Shown: piece by piece, positions 11,216 to 23,800 of the stretch
Layout: the number at the start of each line of letters is the position of its first letter
Position numbering within the stretch: the stretch's first letter is position 1
Origin: Mortierella sp. BCC40632
Taxonomy: Eukaryota > Mortierellomycota > Mortierellomycetes > Mortierellales > Mortierellaceae
Direction: 5' to 3'
NCBI GenBank assembly: GCA_011634665.1
Contig: WAEK01000007.1
Location: 2,576,501 to 2,640,500 of the forward strand
Length of the DNA: 64,000 nucleotides
Notes under the pieces: model-generated
The model's input: only the letters and a program-made list of their open reading frames with translations
Databases searched by the model: none
What the model was told of the DNA's origin: nothing
Translations under genes and position numbers: made by a program

Positions 11216-11264
<49 letters not shown>

Positions 11265-12298
11265 CCCACCTTGATCGCATCTCTCCGTCCATGGCTCACT
11301 GCCACCTGGCCAGCCCGCGCATATGTCTGTTCGCCGTACAATCCAGAGTCGATGTTTTTTTTTTTTTTTTTTTTTTTTTTTTTGGTCACTGTTTCCCTCT
11401 CTCCCTTGCCCGCTTGTCATTCCTGTTGTTGATGTTGTTGCTGTCGCCGTTATCGCTGCAATTGATATTGCTTCCCACACCCTGCGCCTCCCTGTATCGA
11501 GACGGCGGAACCTGTCCATAGGTCCATGGGGGGACACGTTAGAGTGTATGGATGTGTGTGTGAATGTGCGTAGTAGAGAGGTCGTTCCTCCTCTTTCTCT
11601 CGCCCGCGTGTTTCGAGACGCGAGGAGACAGGTAAACAGGGGACAGGGGGGGCAGAGCAATCCAGCCCTGACAGGGAAGGAGAAAGATGATAGAGGAGAA
11701 GAGGAAGAGAACGGCCGAGGTGAGAGGGGGGGGGAAAAAGAGGCAAAAATGAGATGAGGGTGCCGCTCTCTTTTTCTGCTTCTCTTCTCTTTTCTACTTA
11801 CGCTTCAGGGGCCATCTCGCTGGTCCAGACTTTCGAGGCAATGTCGAACTTGTGCAGGAACGGGCTCCCAGTGTTGCCTGCGGGTGACGTGACAAGGAAC
11901 GTTGTGCCATCCTTTGACATGGTACCTGACTGTCCACCCAACTTGGGTCCGATCGTCGTTGCACCCACGGTCAGATTGGTCCAGGCAGGTCGAGAGATGG
12001 ACCATGATTTTGTGATGTCGAGCGAGAAGAGATCGCTTGAATACGTCTCAACGCCTGCATTGAGCTGACCTCCCTGGTAAAAAACAGCGTCCTTATTGGC
12101 ACCAGAGGCAATGCCTGCAAAGGCATTGGGTGCGATAATGGCCGCTGTCGGCTGAGCAGGGGTACCTGAAGTGGAGGGGCGGGTAGTTGTCGACGAAGTC
12201 GTGGTGGCTGCCTGTGCGGCGACGGGTGGGGTGGCGAGAGAAGTGGCGAGGGCGAGACCCAGGACAAGAGTCCGGGCATTCAGTAGGAGCGCCACCAT
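9362..12298 (-). CDS. Kelch-type beta-propeller membrane protein, diverged paralogue
   Basis: Three exons: 11802-12298, 10306-10880, 9362-10164; about 624 residues. The N-terminus (MVALLLNARTLVLGLALA) is a signal peptide to about residue 30, followed by a Thr/Ser-rich stretch. Kelch motifs are clear in exon 2 (WLLGG, RIYLFGG, VIVFGGYN, MIVYGG). A Gly/Ser linker, one membrane helix at about 412-435 (VGAIIGIVVGTLAVLGAIFG) and YKRRQK follow, then an acidic/basic juxtamembrane helix and a Pro/Ser/Ala-rich tail. The architecture matches the tandem copies but sequence and intron positions differ, so it is an older relative. Intron 1 is 921 bp and carries (GA)n and poly-A on the transcript strand. 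Intron 2 (10165-10305) is 141 bp with no in-frame stop. Likely a surface protein; ligand unknown. Confidence 0.85.
11219..11261. repeat. (TC)n microsatellite in kelch intron 1
   Basis: An uninterrupted TC run of about 43 bases inside the first intron of the third kelch gene; on the transcript it is a GA run. A T run (11355-11382) lies in the same intron. Confidence 0.9.
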
Positions 12299-12419
12299 CG
12301 ATCGGGCTTTAGGCTAGAAAGGGATGTGTGTGTCTGTCTGGATTGGGCTAGTGTCGAAAGACAGAAGCAGGGGCAAGATGATAGAGGTCGCAGGGAAAGA
12401 GAAATAGTATGAGAGTATG

Positions 12420-12684
12420 AGGGAATGTGTGTGAGGAGAGAGAGAGTGAGAGAGAAAGAGAGAGTGAGACGACCGTATTAGGGAGGAGAGAAGAGAAGGA
12501 GAGGAAAAGAGATGAGGACGGTGGCGAGGAGGAAAAACGAGATGCAACGAGGAAAAAGAGAAAAGGGAAGAAAGACAGAAAGATATATATATATATAGAG
12601 ATATAGAGATAGAGAGATAGAGAGATATATAGAGAGAGAGAGAGAGATATATATAGAGAGAGAGATATATAGAGAGAGAGAGAG

Positions 12685-12731
<47 letters not shown>

Positions 12732-12878
12732 GAGCGAGAGAGTCAGAGTGTGAGAGAGGGGAGAGAAAGAGAGAAAGAGATGAGAATCGAGATGCGATGA
12801 CCCGAATGAACCCAAGGACAGCCGCGGCCCGAGGATGCTTCCTACTGCTGAGGGTAGTTGTAGTCGAGCCCCTCTTTC

Positions 12879-12929
<51 letters not shown>

Positions 12930-12932
12930 CAT
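12420..12932. repeat. GA/TA low-complexity tract
   Basis: More than 500 bases dominated by (GA)n with interspersed (TA)n, directly upstream of the third kelch gene. Long open frames on both strands here encode only Ser/Leu or Arg/Glu runs and are artefacts. Confidence 0.9.
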
Positions 12933-15900
12933 CGCAAAAGAGCACACACAAACACACACCACTGAGCATAGAGCACACAGTCTGTTCTGTTCTTCCCTTT
13001 GGCCAGTCCAGCCCATCCTCACATACACACACACCTCCAGCACAACAAATGAGAACCATGAGATTGAGCCCTCTCTTTCTCTTTCTCTCTCTCCCGCCCT
13101 TCTTGTGGCCTGGAAATCTCCGCCGCATCCAAGAAACGAATGCCGAACGAAGCTCAATCCTCTTCCCTTTTGTTCTCTTTTTCTCCACTCGCTCGTTCGT
13201 TGATCCCAGGCACGGCCAGCTGTCAATGAGCTCTATTCAAGAAACAGGATCTCTCTATCTTTCTCACCCTGCTTTCCCTTCCCTGGCTCCCCTAGCCCCT
13301 TTCCTCTCCATGCGCCAGACTGCCCTGGATGGACCCGGTGACAACCCATAGTCGACTCTGGTAAATGCCCTTTGCCTGTGGCTTTTTTTAAGCTCATTGG
13401 GGAACACGGAGATTTCTAGCGAATCGTTGTTGTCCGAGACTATTTCACTCTGGCTAGTCTGAGACCCCGCCAGAGGAACAGACAAAGGGGAACCAAGACT
13501 ACGGATTCTGCTCCGGCGTCCTTAAAATACAACCATACATCCCTACGTAGTCCTGCTCTGGTTCCGTCAACATGCTTTTGCCTCTGCTGCCTGGCTCTGC
13601 CATTCACCCCCTACAGCGGCTAATCTTAATGGTAAAAAAAAAAAAAAATAGAGCCGAGCATGATATGATGTTCGGGTGGCTGTTTTTACTGAAGGAGAAG
13701 AGGCAAGGGGATTCGGTATCACAAGCACAATCTGCTTATGCGAGCAGAGCGTCCTCGCGTCAATTCAAGTAGATTGGCAATTTGGAAAAGAACTTTGTAG
13801 TTCTTTACATCCTCTCAACGACCAGAATCACCAGAATCACCAGAAAACTTGCCTGCTCTCCGGTTACCGTAACTACTTAACTTTAAATAAACCTCTAGTC
13901 CACGGTAGCTCCACTCTTGCTTCTTTTGGCATGTTTGCTCACCCTGGGCTACCGTCTCGACAAGTGGTCCTGCTCTCCCAACAGACTTTGACTCCTTTAT
14001 CCTGAGAAACAAGCAGTAACATGAGGGCGATAACCCAGAGCCTGACCATGTATTTTTTTACCCCCGACCCGACGTATCTCGTGCATTGCATCGACCAGAT
14101 TTTTTTTTCTTCATTCGCGACCTTTCCTCGTGCACGTTTTCAGTTCCGCTGCTCAGTTTGGCATGAGACCACATTGTGTCAGACTGACTACGATCTCATT
14201 ATAGAAAACTGGGGCCCAAGCTCCAAACTGAAGAGCACTGGCGCTGGTACCAAAAGAAACTTTTGGGCATCATGGTTTTTGCCAAGGACCAAGGAATATA
14301 TATATATATATCTATATGGATGCAAGTGCTCACGGAACAAATTCGGGTCTTCCGGCGCTAACCAAGAATGTCCAGAAGGGATAGAGAGGATAGGTCTTGG
14401 AAGACGCATATCTCTCTCGATGGATGTTCTCTTTATTTTGGCGGGAATTGATATTGAGCCGCTGCAAGAGTATGAGTATGAACTTTTTAAGGAAGCAAAA
14501 AAAGAGGAAAAAAAAAAAAAAAAAAAGGAAAAGAACGAGAAGGAGAGAGAGACTAACTCTGGCCAATTCGACAGGGCAATTGATTGCCCTCTGCCTATAT
14601 AATAGTCCAAGATACTTTGAGGGGGAGGAGGAGGGTTGTGCCATAGCCATTCGCTTTCAAGAACAGTTACTCGGTGTCAAAGGTGATTGCAATAATTCCA
14701 TCGTGCAATAATCTTCACTTTCAGTTTCAATGAAAAAAAAAAAAAAAAAATATATATACGGTTTAACGCTATCGAAGACGTCTAGAAGAAAAGAAAAAGA
14801 TAACCTAGTTCTTTTTGCGCGAAACATACTTTTTTAGGCTCTTCAAAAGATATGTTCATCTAAACCAAGTGTGGTACTTGAGACGGTGATCCCCTCTTCT
14901 AAAGTACATACACCCTGAAAAGCTCCTCCTTGACTCTTATCGGGCAGTACAGTCTTGTACTATCCAGACACTGTAGCTACTTACATTTTTTTAAAACCAC
15001 TATGAAACCGTGAAAAAGGCTATCACGAATATGGCATGTACCCACCAACTCCATTGGGAAAACCCCAATAGTTAGCTGCGAACGTCCTGAGGACAGGGAG
15101 CCTCTGAATTGACCTCCATTCTGAAGCCCAATTCTCCATCACTCCCCCTCTTAACTCATTACAGAAAGCAAACCAGTGAAAAGGTCTATCAAAAAAAAAA
15201 AAAAAAAAAAAAAAAGCCGTTTTGTATCGTCACTGCCATGGATACTCCCTCCTGGAGGTATGTGTTTCTGCGACAGTTCTTTCCTTTCTACACCATTGTG
15301 TGGAAACGCATGCTTACTAATTTTGATCCGTAAGTGACCTTTAGATGGGTCGAAGCGAGGCCAACAGTTCTTTTGTGTTGCCGTAATTCAGAAAGAAAAG
15401 GGAGAGAGAAGTAGAGATCCGTTCAGTCTTGTACTACCTTTCTCTACAACAGGAGAGGGAGGGGGAGGGGGAGGGGGGAGACACTCGAACCAGGGTTATT
15501 TTAGGCCTACTATTTCAATGGGAACGAGGATTGCGGGGAACCAAGTGGGGGACCTGAGTACCTGCGAGGAATTTTATAGAAGGAGCCGCTCCTTTTGTTA
15601 AAACACTCTGCAAGTCTCCCCATCATTTACTGGAGGTGGACAAGATGCAGTACTGTATAGAAAAATGCACACTACGTAGTCGATTCCTAATATAGAAAGC
15701 GAGGAGAGGAAGTGACAAGTAGACCGTCAATAAATCTTCATGAGAAAGCAAGCAAAAGAGAGAGAGAGAGAATGATCGGTGGAGATACGTCTTGCAGCTC
15801 CCAAAAATCCGAGAATACAAGTCGCGAGAGAGCAGGCAATACTTCCGAGAATGTTAAAGCTCACTGTTTTTTTTTTTTTTTTTTTTGCCCGCTCTCATTT

Positions 15901-17007
15901 TGCCACGATTCCATTTCCTGAAGCACAAATACTCTCACTCGTAAGACTTTGGGCCCTTGGGGACTAGTATTCTCATTGTGCCTCCCCAGTCATCAAATGA
16001 TTTGCTTTGCTGGACAAAGGATTTCAGCTTCTCGAGTAGCAGAGTTGGGCAGCTCAAGAAAAGAAAAGACCTTTAGTGTTTCTAGAAGAGTTTAGCAGGG
16101 ATGAAGAGCATCAGCAAAACAAGAGAGACCAACGCGTCCTACAGTAACTGTAGTATATCGGTCATAACAGCATGTGAATAAGCCAGCATGAATGGGGATC
16201 GCCGGGTCAGGAAGGGGCCAACCTCCCTAAGGCCAAGATGGGCGACCCTCTCTAGAATCAACCTAACTATGGATGGGTGTCCGGCGCACAACCCACCCAA
16301 CCAGACGCGAGGCACGGCACACACCGGCTCTTGTTTCAGTGGTGATCGGAGGGGGTCTGGTCAGGCAGGGTGGTGATGGCCAGGGCAGACGAGCAGCGGA
16401 GCTGGGACTACAGAAACTACTGGGACTGGGGGGGCTGGTCGAGAATTGAGATCGAGATTGAGAGATTCGGATGACTCGATCGACCACATCTCGTGCTTGT
16501 TGCTCTCAGGCCATTTGCTCTTCCCCATGCTCAGCACATCTCCGCCCCAGCATCCAACACGTCTCCCTTCTGCTGCAGTGTAGCAGTGTCCCCACGTTCA
16601 CTTTACGGAAAGAGGGTCAACGCACGCACACGCGTTTTTTTTATCTTTTTCGTCCGTGTCCAACTCCACTCTTGGGTATGTCTGTTCGTACGGGCTTTTT
16701 ACCCCAACCATAATTGACCGCCGCTCTCTCTCACTCCCACTCTCCTTCGCTCATTCTCACTCTCATTCCCATTGTCCGCCATTCCCCATCCTACGCCCAC
16801 CTTCCCCACTGCTACTTCCTGCTCTTTCTCCCGACCTGTCTTGACATTCTCCTCAACAACTACCCATCCCTCCTCCTCGACCACCATCTTCTCTGCAGTC
16901 ATTAACAGGACGTTGGAGAAGAGAACCGACCTAGCAATTATTCCCCGCTGTGGCCAAGGCTGAGAGGACCCCTTCCTCTCCTCGTGGCACAAAGCCTTCT
17001 TTCCCCA

Positions 17008-17012
<5 letters not shown>

Positions 17013-17084
<72 letters not shown>
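17013..17084. repeat. (TC)36 microsatellite upstream of hydrolase gene
   Basis: A perfect TC dinucleotide run about 270 bases before the start codon of the alpha/beta hydrolase gene, followed by a C/T-rich leader. Pyrimidine-rich leaders are common in fungal promoters. Confidence 0.9.
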
Positions 17085-17086
<2 letters not shown>

Positions 17087-17356
17087 CTCCTCCTCCTCTC
17101 TTTACTTTGCGCAAACTTCTATCATTCTCCCCCTCCAACCCAACCTCTACTCTATTCGAGACCGTCCCAATCGATAGCAGGTCTCTTCAGGCGACCATCT
17201 CTACTCCACTACTTTAGGGCTTTGGTGGGATCTTATCTCTTTTGGCTGATAAAAAGATACAGCACCGACAGCAATAACCTTTCAGAGAAGAATAGAGAAC
17301 ACTCTGACCCACGACCTGCTCTCGCACATCACACCACATCACACAGCTTCCTCGCC

Positions 17357-19713
17357 ATGTTGCCGTTTCTTGCCTTGGGACTGTATCTGGCGAGGTCGAC
17401 CTGGGCCGTGTCCTATGCGACGGCTTCCTTTGTCACTTTGGTCTTGACCTGGGTGGCTGTCTCGGGAGCTGCCACACGGAGTCGACGGATCAATGTGATT
17501 CTCTGTGTGCTCAGCAACCATCTCTCGGAACTACCACTCACCATCATGTTCACGGATGCATGCTTTTATACCTGGCTCCACATCACGGGCACATTTCGTA
17601 AGCTGAAGAAGAAGAAGAAAAAAAAAAAAAAAAACAAAGAAGTTCTCCTTTTGCTATCCTTTGAGAGAATCAAGACTCTGTTTACCTCTTTTTACTGAGT
17701 CGATAAATGCCTTCAACTACTTTAGACGAGTCACTTCTGGTGAGGTTCTTTTATTACACCAACATTATCACAGCTATCGGACTCCTTTACCTCTTTAAGC
17801 GGGCATTCGAGGTCCAGGAGAGACTTCAGAAAGTGGTCGATCGGTTGTGCAAAGAAGGCGAGGATTGGGTTGAGTTGCCGGGAATGATGTCGTACGTTCA
17901 CTCTGATCGCTTCTTTCTCTCTGTGTGTTCATTATTTGTTCATTGGGGTCTAGAGAAAGAAGGAAAATACGCTAAATTATGCCCTCTCCTCAACTCGCCC
18001 TAATGCGGATCAAATTAAATCTTGCTCGTTCATAGACCTAGATTCTGGCAACAGCTGCTGAATCCATTCCATTGGCCACAGGATTGCACCATTTATAGTA
18101 ATAGTAGGTGTCGACAAGTATTCTGGAATAGCTGGACTCTTGCAACAGCTTCTCTCTCTCAATAATTTCATGTGGACGCTTGTAGTCAATGTAATGACTA
18201 ACTGATTCTACCTTTTTTTTTTTTTTTTTGGTCCCCATTGGGATAGTCCCATACTGGACTGTAGAAGAGCAGCTAAACATTCAGAAAACAGATGGCTGGG
18301 ATTCGGTTCATGACATGGAGCTGGATATTTATCGACCCAATTCTGTTCAAGGAGGCGATGACCGCCCCGTCCTGGTATGAAATACAGATGGATAAAAGAA
18401 ACTGGATCAGTGATCTCCAAAAAAAGAAAAAAAAAAATAGGCATGCTAACGATGTATGGGGGGTTTCATGTGCTTTTTCTATACTAGTTTTACATTCATG
18501 GATTCGGATGGACTCATGGATCCAAGTCTCTGATCGGCCCATTGGTAACCGAGATGGTGACTCATGACTGGATCGTTGTATCGATCAACTATCGACTAAA
18601 TGCAAAAGCAGGATACCCAACTCAATTTCTGGATTGCAAACGAGCACTTCGGTGGGTCAAGGATGAGATCCGGGTCTTTGGTGGCGATCCAAACAACATC
18701 GTTGTGGCAGGCGATGCCGCCGGTGGACATATGGCGAGTCTGTTGGCGATGACGGCCAATCAAAAGGAATACCAGCAAGGATTTGAAGAAGTGGACACTT
18801 CAGTCCAGGGCGTCGTCGCACTCTCACCTATCTTGGACTTGACTGATGTCGAGAACCATAGTCAGCATGAGGTCAGGGGTCGATTTGTGAAGGAGGTCGC
18901 CAAGCGCGATGGATCTCCGGAATCTGTCGAGAGTAAGTTGAGGAGTCTCTACTTGTGGATAATCACTTTGATCCCACCTTGTTCTCTGTTAGAGGAAAGA
19001 AAAAAAAAAAAACTCCTGACCGTATTTGATATTTCTCACTTTCATGCTTTATAAAGATCTCAAGTTCCTGACAGAGCACTCCCCAAGGTTCAGAATCAAA
19101 AGTACAGGAGTCCCCTTTCTGGTTGTTCAGTAAGTTTGTGAGGATTATCTTTTTCTTTGATAATTCTTTTTCGTTTCGTTTTTTAGAGCAATTCTAACAT
19201 TCCCTTGATCAATTTCTAAAATACTCTATTTTATTATATTGCAGCGGGGATCTCGATACACTCTCGCCGGTCCAGAATACGAGGGCGTTCGTTAAAGAAT
19301 TCAAAAACAGTAAGTATCCCCTCTTTAGCGTTCTCGTGTTTCTCCTTAAGATGCTCCTCAGTTGCCATGTCATCCGCTTTTTTTTTTTTTTTTACCATGC
19401 AATACTGCGGATCAAACTTACATTATTTCCTTTCTTGTCTATAGAATGTAGCGCACCTATCACCTACTTGGAGATACCCGGCGGTCATCACAGCTTTCAT
19501 TTGGTCTCTTCACCCCGGTCATGGTATGTGACCCTCACGATTGCACAATGGCTCAATTATCAGTTCACGGACGACAGCACAGCGGGTCTGATCAAGGCCA
19601 GTAGTCCAGGAATTGAATATGAAGAGATCAAAGAAAAGCAGCGACAATTAAGGCGTCAGCAGGGTCGGAAACTGCAAGTTCATGAAATTGTCGAGTGGGG
19701 ATGGAGTTCCTAG
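17357..19713 (+). CDS. Membrane-anchored alpha/beta hydrolase fold protein, nucleophile Ser replaced by Ala
   Basis: Eight exons: 17357-17597, 17726-17891, 18036-18103, 18247-18374, 18488-18932, 19057-19129, 19245-19309, 19445-19713; 484 residues, frame kept across all junctions. The first ~140 residues hold about three hydrophobic segments, so the hydrolase domain is probably ER-tethered. It resembles the isoprenylcysteine methylesterase/BD-FAE class of alpha/beta hydrolases (YIHGFGW oxyanion-loop region, DWIVVSINYRLNAKAGYPTQ, GGDPNNIVVAGD). The acid (HGDLDTLSPV) and the histidine (PGGHHSF) are present. The nucleophile elbow, normally GDSAGG, reads GDAAGG: Ala278, codon GCC at 18716-18718. 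The oxyanion loop reads HGFG instead of HGGG. The fold is probably intact but ester hydrolysis is doubtful. It is the only ATG-started reading and needs all seven introns. Confidence 0.85.
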
Positions 19714-20137
19714 TTGAAGGAGGAGAAAAAAACAAACAAACAGATGGGAGTCCTTCCCTCTCACCTTCCCCCAACATTCTTATGAGAAGACATGCACAAG
19801 GAATGGAAACAATCTCCTGCAAACAGGAAGGATCAAACTATTTTTTGAAAAAACAACAACCAGGCAAAGGATACGATTCATGGAGCCTGTGAAACAGATG
19901 ATTTGTATATACTCTACCTCCCCCCCCCCTGAAGAGAAGAATTCGAGGACCACACCACCACCACCCCTAATTAAGTAAACATTATCTCGGGTCCACCATT
20001 TTCGAGACCCTTTTTTTTTTTTTTATCTATATGACACTAAATGAGACGCCTCGGTGTTGTACACAAGTCCAGTAATGAAATGGTTCTTTGAGTAGGACTT
20101 GCAGCGCTAAAATGAGCTAGATCCTGGTCTGAGACTT

Positions 20138-20172
<35 letters not shown>

Positions 20173-20839
20173 AAAGAAATACCAAATTTCTCTTCCCATA
20201 CAGAATAGGGATTGAGAATGCTTCTTCTTCCACAACGTTTGTGCAAAGACATGATCCCTTATCCTTCTCTTTCTCTTTTCCTCAGGCGTGGCTCTTGGGC
20301 GAAGCAGTAAAGATTTAGTCCAGGATTGGGCAAAGCCATTTAAGGCATACCCTCTGGAACTGGACAAGGATTCACTCCTCCTCCTCCTCCTCCCTACTCT
20401 CCCTCTCCCCAACAAATTGTCTCCTCCAAACGCGTAAACTGGAACAAGATCACGCATCAATTACTCGATCATCAGGTGGAAAAAAAAAAAAAAAAAAAAA
20501 ACTCCACGAGATCATTGGTGTACTACATACAACCCCTTCCTTCTCTCTTTCTCGCCTGTGATTATTCATCAGAACACTACTGAACGCCATTCAATTTCTA
20601 GGGGCTTGCGTGGTAGAGCATCTGTTATTGTCAGCGGGTCGTGGGCACATCATTTCATGCTCCAAAATGTACAAAGTTGAATCAGGTTTTGAACAAGAAC
20701 CAATAGCAACAACAACAACAAAAAGGTAACTAGACTTTACAAGTCAATCTTCCTGAAGAATCATTTATGTGCATACTTTTACATGGTTACAAGTATAATA
20801 GAAAAAAAGGGGGGAAAGGAAAAAAGTAAGGAGCTTCTA
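19714..20839. other. Convergent 3' region
   Basis: Lies between the convergent hydrolase (plus) and orphan gene (minus) and should hold both terminators. T runs at about 20012-20023 and 20140-20171 and an A run at 20480-20500 are the only structure seen. No gene recognised. Confidence 0.6.
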
Positions 20840-23800
20840 TCAGACATACAAAGTCTGTCTAGACCGCCCTTGCGTTTGCCTTCGTGTTCTGGTTCCGACC
20901 AAAGGCGGTCTTCTTCCAGAGGCTCCAACTCGTTGGACTGGTCGCTCACCCTCCAGTTCATCGTACCAATGCTCATAACCAACATCCTTTGCAAAAATCT
21001 GCCCTGCTCGCTGCTGCTGTTGGTGGTGTTGATGGTGATGATACTGCTGTGGAGAATACAGTGGTCGTCGTCTTGGTCTTGATCGCATTCGAGACTCAGG
21101 TCTACTTCGTCCACTCTCCATAGAATGCACACTGGATCCACTGTCGCCCACGGCTCTGTGTCGAGGTCGGGTAGGACCCTCTAATCGTTTAGCTTCTGAA
21201 GGCATTAGGAGAACCCCTTGGACTCGTCCAATGATCTCAATTACCTTTCGGCCGGCCACTGAAGTCAGACGTTCATCTACCACTAGAGCCCCTACCATGA
21301 ACAACACACCCCAATACATCATCCGGATCAAATCCATCATGGTCAAGATGACAGCCTCTGCAGAGTAGAGTAGTTCAGGTGGAACCCTTCCTTGATCATG
21401 AACAGAGACTTGGCCAAGAATAGGTTTTGAGAGAGACTTCTCCGTAGGCGGCCATGTTGGCATTAGCATTGGCCGAATGGAAGGGTGACTGTCGGCACTG
21501 GGTGAGGCTGTTGGTAAAGGTGTCAGATCGAGTTCTGTTTCGACTCCTCTACTCATATCAGATTCATCACCCAGGTCCTGCCCCCTCGACCGATGGACCG
21601 ACAAGGATACATGTGTGGGTAAAGGTGTCATGGGCGAGGCCAGAGCCATGTCTCGGTCATGACCTTGCTCCATCTTGTCTTCCACCAGAATCTTGCCTAC
21701 TACTTTTTCCATCTCAACCTCCACAGCTTTCTCCTCTTCCTTCTTCAAATTCTCCTCAAACTCACAATCATGTAGCCCTTGTATCTGATCAGACCCATCA
21801 ACTCTGGGCTTTCCTGTTAGATGTGAAAAGATCTCGGCAACATGTTGGATCGTCCTTGGAGAATGTTCATTCTTGGCAGATAATGGCGATCGCGGCAAAG
21901 TCTCCACTTCTGTCTCATCCTTTTCGTTTCCGTCATCATCATTCAGATATCGGAGCTCTCTCAACAGCCTCGAGACTGTCGCTTCTGTCAGTCGCAAAGA
22001 CCCCAATGAATTATCATGCGGACCCTCGACTGCTGGCTCTAAGAGTTGCTTCAAAACCCCTCGGTCTAAAGCTCGATCTTCCTGAGCTTGATTCCCATGT
22101 TGGCCTAGAGTGGATACAATGGTGGTCGTGGCGCTATCGGGTCCTTGTTCCTTCCCGATCCGTGCGGCGAGCGAAGCGAGTGTCGAAGTGACTGAGTTTC
22201 GACACGACCCATTGGTCAATGTCAATGATGAATCAGAGAAACGGAATGTATTCACTGCATCCTCATCGTCGCCGTTCTCTTCGTGAACGTCGGGTGCATG
22301 ACGACCCTCTGCGAAGGATCCAAGCCCAACAAGATTCACATGCTCATGGTCCAAGGAGATTCGTTCTGGTGATCCAAAGCTTTCTCTTCGAGAAAAGTGA
22401 CACATTTCGTCTTCACTTTCAAGGTAAAAGTCACTCTCTCCATGATTGTCCATATCGAAAAGCTCAGGTCCATCTAAATCATCCATCTCAAATAAATCCT
22501 GATCATCCTCGCTCAAGACCTCATCCTCGCTCAAGACCTCATCCTCTTCATCCTCTTCATCTTCTTCGTCGCTACTGTCATAAAGTCCCTTGTGCTCCAA
22601 GGTCGAGGGCAGCACAATCTGGGATGTGGACCGCTTGTGGAATCCAGAAGACCTCTTGTTCTTTCGGGTCAGTGTCAGGTCTAACAACGCATCATTTGAC
22701 TTGGATAGGTCCGCCTCAATTTGTCGTTGGTGAGAGTGGCGACACTGTCGCTCCCTCTTGAGCCGTCTCTTTGACTGCTGGAGCTTCATTTGAAGCATCG
22801 TCTGCTGTGATGCGACCGCAACAAGGTCTCTCGTTAGCCCATCAATCGTCTCCACAGTTCGGTCCAGTTCTGCGTCAACTTGTTCCATTACTTGGTGGAA
22901 CACCTCAGCCTGCTCATGCTGTATTAGATCTGTTTTCCGTAAAGGAAAACTGGCACACCGTCTCGGAACAGAGAACTGTGTTTCAGACGGGGAAAGTGTT
23001 CGGATCGGAATAGGCCTTGACCCGGAATGGCTGGGGAATGCGGCCTCACGTAAGGCTTGAGTCCAATCCCGAAGCCATGTCTCCTGAGAGCTCTCTGTGG
23101 TTGAGGGTGATGTTGGTGGCTGTGGAAGGAGATCGTCGGTATCTCCTACTGTTGTACCATAGCTATTATCTTGCCCACTCAGCGTTCCCTTGCCTGTCTT
23201 GGAGGCATCATCCTCCATAGTCAAAAGCTCGCTTGGAATAAAGCCTCCATTCCGGACCGTGGCCTCTTGAAATGCCTCCCATGGATTCAAGTCTCGGTTT
23301 AGGCTATGGCATCGGCCCTGGTTCTCCTGGTCCTCGGCAGCAGGTTCCTGAAGCTGGCGTTCCTTTTCTTCCACACTTTGCAGTTCCAGATACAGGCTTG
23401 TTCTCTTGGACGTATTCGCCTCTGCTGCTTCTACAAGTGATTGTCGCCTAGACAGGATAGGTCTTCGCTGTCTTTGAGCACGCTCTCTCCACAGCTCCAA
23501 CTTTGCGTCAATGATTCCATAGCTTCGTTGTTGGAGCTGTTGTCGTTGTCTTTTTGTCTCTTCATCTTCTTCCTGACCTGAGCCCGATCCAGGTCCGTGG
23601 TAAAGCTCCTTGTGATCATCAAAGAATTCGTTTGTTTGAGCGCTCGCCAATTCAGCATGGTATCGTCCACTGTGGCGGCGGTGGCGGTCCTCAGGCGTAA
23701 CGGCGACGGTTACTGTACAACTATTATCTTCAGACTCGCTCGAGGATGCTGAAGAAGCCAAGGCTGAAGAGGCGACAGAAGACGAGGCCGAGGTCAAAAG

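Larger units (their letters stand above)
12299..17356. other. 5 kb divergent intergenic region with low-complexity tracts
   Basis: This region lies between the kelch gene (minus) and the hydrolase (plus) and so holds both promoters. 12420-12930 is almost pure GA/TA repeat (GAGAGATATATA types). A poly-A run lies at 14732-14749, a TATATA run at 14288-14302, A runs at 15191-15213 and T at 15868-15886. 13500-16900 looks like ordinary unique sequence in which I recognise no gene on either strand. Open frames here are carried by repeats or lack ATG starts. Confidence 0.6.

Noticed and set aside
12348..13226. Several 100-290 codon frames on both strands
   Set aside because: They are produced by (GA)n/(TA)n repeats and translate to Ser-Leu or Arg-Glu runs.
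20600..20672. tRNA-like stretch (GGGGCTTGCGTGGTAGAGC start)
   Set aside because: The D-arm-like start is good, but no GGTTCRA box or matching T-arm and acceptor stem follow; at most a degenerate tRNA fragment.
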